A stretch of 15,103 bases of DNA from the NCBI GenBank assembly GCA_964443315.1, contig CAYUCP010000019.1, positions 1 to 15,103 on the forward strand. Reading direction: 5' to 3'. The DNA is from JAGOTP01 sp964443315 (GTDB lineage Bacteria; Patescibacteriota; Patescibacteriia; 2-12-FULL-60-25). The translations under genes were made by a program, and so were the position numbers. The notes beneath the pieces were generated by a model. The model was not told the origin of the DNA and ran no database searches. It saw only the letters and a program-made list of their open reading frames with translations. Below are positions 12,767-15,103 of the stretch, piece by piece (within the stretch, counting starts at the first letter, position 1; each line of letters begins with the position of its first letter).

Positions 12767-14107
12767 ATGGCCAGAAAAATAAAAGTCACAGCTACAGTAC
12801 CTGCCAACAAAATATATCAACTAGCGACACTCGCTCCATCTCAAGAACAGACCACTCCACCTCAAGAACAGACCACTCCACCGCAACAACCGACCACTCC
12901 ATCTCAAAAACAGACCACTCCACTCCAACAACAGACCACACCAACAACTCCATCCCAAGAACAACACCCCACTCCACCTCAACAACAAACAATTACAACA
13001 ACGTCTCCAACTACCGACCAACCCGTTACCAAAGTCGTTAGAACGAGTGGAATTCCTTTGATTCCATACCAAATAGAACATTCGAAAGTACCCAAAACCC
13101 AATGCCGAATGAGAATAGACATGACAGACCCGAAATACGATGCAGTCCATGCGTTCCCGCAAATGGGACAATCCAACTACGATGAATCACTCGGATCATA
13201 CTGGGAAACCGATTTAACGTCTCGCACTCGAATTATGCAGGAAGTTGACTGGGATGATGTGGTTATTACTGTTACTCTTCGTCATGGACGCTCTATTATT
13301 CCGGAAAAGATCCGCGTCGACGTGTTTACTCCATATGAATGGATTGATGACAAAGTGGGACTCCATCGTGACGCATGTCCTTTCGTATTAATGTCGAGAA
13401 ATGTGTGGGATCCGAGCAACAAAGAATATGTTAGTGTGTTCACATGTATCAAGACGTATACCCGACATGGTAGAATCGGTGCTTTATCCATCACATATCT
13501 CAGTATTCCTTGGTCCATAAACAAGTATTCCAAACCAATCGACCCCTCTGCAACTACGACGAAGGAACCATATTTTATGCGTCAAGACTTGAAGAGAATG
13601 GACAAACTCGTCAGAAAAATGGTTAAAAAAGTTGACTTTCAGATAATCAAAAAAGCCATGCCTGTCACAATCACACTTCCCAAAACAATTCCAGGCTCCG
13701 TTCCAAATACCTCTTCTGACCCCGCTCCAAATACCTCCTCTGATTCCGTTCCAAATACCTCTTCTGATTCCGTTCCAAATACCTCTTCTGATTCCGTTCC
13801 AAAGACATCCTCTGACTCCACACAAAAAGCGATTCCCTTCGGAGCTTTTCCATATCCTACTCGAAACACTCCCCGATACAATCCAACGTGGAAGATTGAT
13901 TCCAAATCAGAGACCGATTCACACGGGTCTAGTTCAGAGACTGATTCAGAGACTGGTTCAGAGTCCGGTTCAGAGACTGGTTCAGAGTCCGGTTCAGAGA
14001 CTAGTTCGGAGTCCGGTTCAGAGACTAGTTCAGAGTCTGAAAGTTGCACCTCTAGAAAGCGTTCTCATGGATGTGACGACCATCCAAAAAAGAAGATCAA
14101 ACACTAG
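12767..14107 (+). CDS. Paralogue C: Asf1-like domain with Gln/Pro and Ser/acidic repeats and NLS
   Basis: 446 aa. It starts MARKIKVTATVPANKIYQLA then TLA: an N-terminal MAR and a QLAT about where H3 has ARTK and KQLAT, possibly an eroded H3-tail mimic. A TTPxQxQ linker (24-75) follows, then the family domain (about 95-301): GSYWETDLTSRTR (143-155), IIPEKIRV (177-184), TPYEW (188-192), GALSITYLSIPWSINKYSK (238-256), MRQDL (271-275). IPWSINKY resembles Asf1 VGYYVNNEY, but the LRxNP and RVT blocks are weaker here than in B. The tail has five NTSSDSVP-type octapeptides (311-350), an ETGSESGS acidic array (395-426) and a nuclear signal RKRSH...KKKIKH (430-446). Start chosen by context. No clear AATAAA follows; the G-free tract begins 47 bp later. 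Confidence 0.55.
   Translation: MARKIKVTATVPANKIYQLATLAPSQEQTTPPQEQTTPPQQPTTPSQKQTTPLQQQTTPTTPSQEQHPTPPQQQTITTTSPTTDQPVTKVVRTSGIPLIPYQIEHSKVPKTQCRMRIDMTDPKYDAVHAFPQMGQSNYDESLGSYWETDLTSRTRIMQEVDWDDVVITVTLRHGRSIIPEKIRVDVFTPYEWIDDKVGLHRDACPFVLMSRNVWDPSNKEYVSVFTCIKTYTRHGRIGALSITYLSIPWSINKYSKPIDPSATTTKEPYFMRQDLKRMDKLVRKMVKKVDFQIIKKAMPVTITLPKTIPGSVPNTSSDPAPNTSSDSVPNTSSDSVPNTSSDSVPKTSSDSTQKAIPFGAFPYPTRNTPRYNPTWKIDSKSETDSHGSSSETDSETGSESGSETGSESGSETSSESGSETSSESESCTSRKRSHGCDDHPKKKIKH
12836..12991 (+). repeat. 21-bp coding repeat (TTPxQxQ linker)
   Basis: Imperfect 21-bp units (ACCACTCCACCTCAAGAACAG type) encode TTPPQEQ, TTPPQQP, TTPSQKQ, TTPLQQQ and relatives. The Gln/Pro/Thr composition parallels the 12-aa repeats of paralogue A, although the unit is different. 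Confidence 0.88.
13697..13816 (+). repeat. 24-bp coding tandem repeat, 5 copies (SVPNTSSD)
   Basis: Five units encode SVPNTSSD, PAPNTSSD, SVPNTSSD, SVPNTSSD and SVPKTSSD. Ser/Thr/Asp-rich, with SSD motifs typical of acidic-directed casein kinase 2 targets (inference). Confidence 0.92.
13949..14044 (+). repeat. 24-bp coding tandem repeat, 4 copies (ETGSESGS)
   Basis: Four units (ETGSESGS twice, ETSSESGS, ETSSESES) form a strongly acidic, phosphorylatable Ser/Glu tract directly before the C-terminal nuclear signal. Acidic tracts of this type occur in histone chaperones, where they contact basic histone surfaces. Confidence 0.92.
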
Positions 14108-14154
14108 ATAAACTCTTTCCTTCCTCCTTTCATCTTTCTCTCGCCTCGACTCAG

Positions 14155-14332
14155 TTCCCTATCCACTTTTTTCCCTCACTCCACCCCACTTCCCTCACTC
14201 CACCCCTCCACCCTTCTCCCCTCCTCCCAACTCCACCCTCCTCCCAACTCCACCCCTCCTCCCAACTCCACCCCACTTCCCTCACTCCACCCCACTTTTT
14301 CCCTCCACCCTTCTCCCCTCCTCCCAACTCCT
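14155..14332. repeat. 178-base G-free, C-rich tract (G-rich on the minus strand)
   Basis: From 14155 to 14332 the + strand has no G. It is built from CTCCCAACTCCA, CCCTCACTCCACCCC and CCTTCTCCCCTCC type units. One 31-bp block is duplicated exactly (14204-14234 and 14301-14331). The minus strand carries about 18 runs of three or more G. C-rich, G-poor sequence continues with a few G to about 14560. I find no convincing gene from 14108 to 14678: the open frames on both strands are low-complexity shadows. Possible roles are a replication origin, a terminator or a recombination site. Confidence 0.85.
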
Positions 14333-14542
14333 GCCCCTTCCCCGCTCCTGAAAAGAGAGCCAATGGAATCACGCCACGCTCTGCTTTCTGACACGTCTAA
14401 ATTCCCCGGACCCATCCACGTCCCCAACCCCTGCAACCCCCGCAACCAACCCCCAACTCCATCTACCTCCCAAATCCACGTTCCCCACCTCCTCACCACC
14501 CCATCCCCTCCACTTTCCACCATACCCCCTCCCCAACATACA

Positions 14543-14678
14543 CCAATCAGAACTTGCCACGAAGACAAATCAGAATACGCCACGAAGATCCAATCAGAAT
14601 ACACAACATATATCCAATCAGAATACATACCACGTAGATCCAATCAGAGCAAAGAGTTGGACAGAGTAGTTTTATCCA
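14543..14678 (+). promoter_or_regulatory. CCAATCAGA array, promoter of the 111-aa gene
   Basis: CCAATCAGA-type boxes at 14543, 14566 (CAAATCAGA), 14590, 14614 and 14640 (spacing 23, 24, 24, 26), plus CCAAT at 14676 overlapping the ATG. Repeated GCCACGAAGA and TACCACGTAGA lie between boxes. CCAATCAGAAT also occurs in the first promoter of the window (163). The orientation is opposite to that of the four family promoters. Confidence 0.65.
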
Positions 14679-15014
14679 ATGGAATTGCAACGTAAGAGGG
14701 AAAGGGAGACCCCACCGAAAGCTAAGATGAAAAAGAAGACCACGCTGAAAGGTAAAGGAACAGGGCAATTGGAAAGGATCGTGTGTATTGTATGGGATGG
14801 CGAATCGATGACACTGGGATTCGCCCAATTTATCTTTTATAATGTACGTATGGCATTAGAAAACATGGAGCAGTCCGAAAACAACCTTACTTTAATTATT
14901 CTACCAGAGGTCCTAGAAGAGTTGCAGAAACAATGTCTTATGGATGGAATTGTTTGTAAACGTATTGATTTATGGGAATTGATTCTTTTTGGAATTGAGG
15001 CTATTAGAAATTGA
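14679..15014 (+). CDS. Small basic 111-aa orphan with possible alpha/beta domain
   Basis: The first 30 residues are very basic (RKRER, KAKMKKK, KGKG), likely a nuclear or nucleic-acid-binding tail. The rest alternates strand and helix: ERIVCIVWDG, then GFAQFIFYNVRMALENM, NLTLIILPE, VLEELQKQCLMDG, IVCKRI, DLWELILFGIEAI. This looks like a small alpha/beta unit of unknown family. The ATG at 14679 lies inside a CCAAT box and has C at -3 with G at +4; a later in-frame ATG (14727, MKKKTTLKG) is an alternative start. AATAAA follows 49 bp after the stop. Confidence 0.8.
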   Translation: MELQRKRERETPPKAKMKKKTTLKGKGTGQLERIVCIVWDGESMTLGFAQFIFYNVRMALENMEQSENNLTLIILPEVLEELQKQCLMDGIVCKRIDLWELILFGIEAIRN

Positions 15015-15063
15015 TGGTCGTGGGAATTGACCAAGTTGCTTATCGATTAGAGATGATTAGTCT

Positions 15064-15086
15064 AATAAATGTAGAGTATTTTTATT
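15064..15086. terminator. Back-to-back polyadenylation signals
   Basis: AATAAA on + (15064-15069) serves the 111-aa gene. TTTATT at 15081-15086 is AATAAA on the minus strand and contains a TAA closing a minus-strand frame (...YFDTLK) that enters from the right edge. This is the same stop-in-AATAAA pattern seen elsewhere, so a converging gene probably lies beyond 15103; only six codons are visible. Confidence 0.5.
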
Positions 15087-15103
15087 TCAGAGTGTCAAAG
15101 TAG

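Noticed and set aside
12760..13041. 93-codon frame starting at an ATG 7 bases before paralogue C
   Set aside because: Weak start context and a pure Ser/Thr/His/Asp repeat translation; it is an out-of-frame shadow of the Gln/Pro repeat.
9736..14107. Family domain as a YEATS reader domain
   Set aside because: Some aromatic and beta-strand patterns agree, but no characteristic YEATS blocks were found, whereas the C-terminal part fits Asf1 better.
14363..14695. Plus-strand 110-codon frame across the C-rich tract and CCAAT array
   Set aside because: Its residues are Pro/Thr/Ser low complexity followed by SEY repeats that simply translate the CCAATCAGA array; no promoter or fold is apparent.
14679..15014. 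111-aa basic protein as a histone-fold partner (H4 or H2A-like) of the viral H3
   Set aside because: LE...KR spacing and a terminal AIRN look faintly histone-like, but the strand-helix alternation and a Pro in the would-be long helix fit a small alpha/beta fold better.

Overview
The window looks like part of a large double-stranded DNA virus that is transcribed in a eukaryotic nucleus, or an integrated copy of one. The genes are intronless and tightly packed, mostly on the + strand. Core promoters are of RNA polymerase II type (CCAAT boxes, an AATAAAA TATA-like box, a TTTCACAC start-site element). Several stop codons overlap an AATAAA polyadenylation signal, and many products carry basic nuclear-localisation motifs. 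I see no virus hallmark gene (capsid, polymerase, packaging ATPase), so 'virus' is an inference and I cannot name the family or host.

Layout. 1-412: promoter region. 413-5817: two large orphan genes (873 and 910 aa). 5928-7079: a 383-aa protein with a duplicated module and an NRExQT hexapeptide array that resembles dynein light chain (LC8) sites. 7080-7494: a 27-bp-periodic CCAAT array, with a possible small minus-strand membrane protein. 7495-8064: a histone H3-fold protein with a long N-terminal extension and loop/helix features like centromeric H3. 8257-8887: two small orphans, one on each strand. 9087-14107: a family of four genes driven by nearly identical promoters. The first is essentially a tandem array of the H3 tail peptide PRKQLAT. 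The other three share a conserved domain of about 200 aa followed by a Ser/acidic or hydrophilic repeat tail and a nuclear-localisation signal. 14155-14332: a 178-base stretch with no G on the + strand. 14679-15014: a small basic protein.

The main observation is that 7495-14107 reads as a chromatin-mimicry island. It holds an H3 variant, a multivalent H3-tail mimic, a protein with an internal ARTK...APRKQLA peptide, and three paralogues whose C-terminal domain matches (from memory) conserved blocks of the H3-H4 chaperone Asf1, including an Asf1-like LRxNP...RVT segment and a charged tail ending in a KKKRK-type signal. The shared promoters suggest the four later genes are expressed together. 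A plausible model is that the virus deposits, evicts or decoys host H3-containing chromatin and its readers on the viral genome. The H3 fold and tail mimicry are visible in the sequence. The Asf1 relationship is a strong hypothesis, and the functional model is inference.
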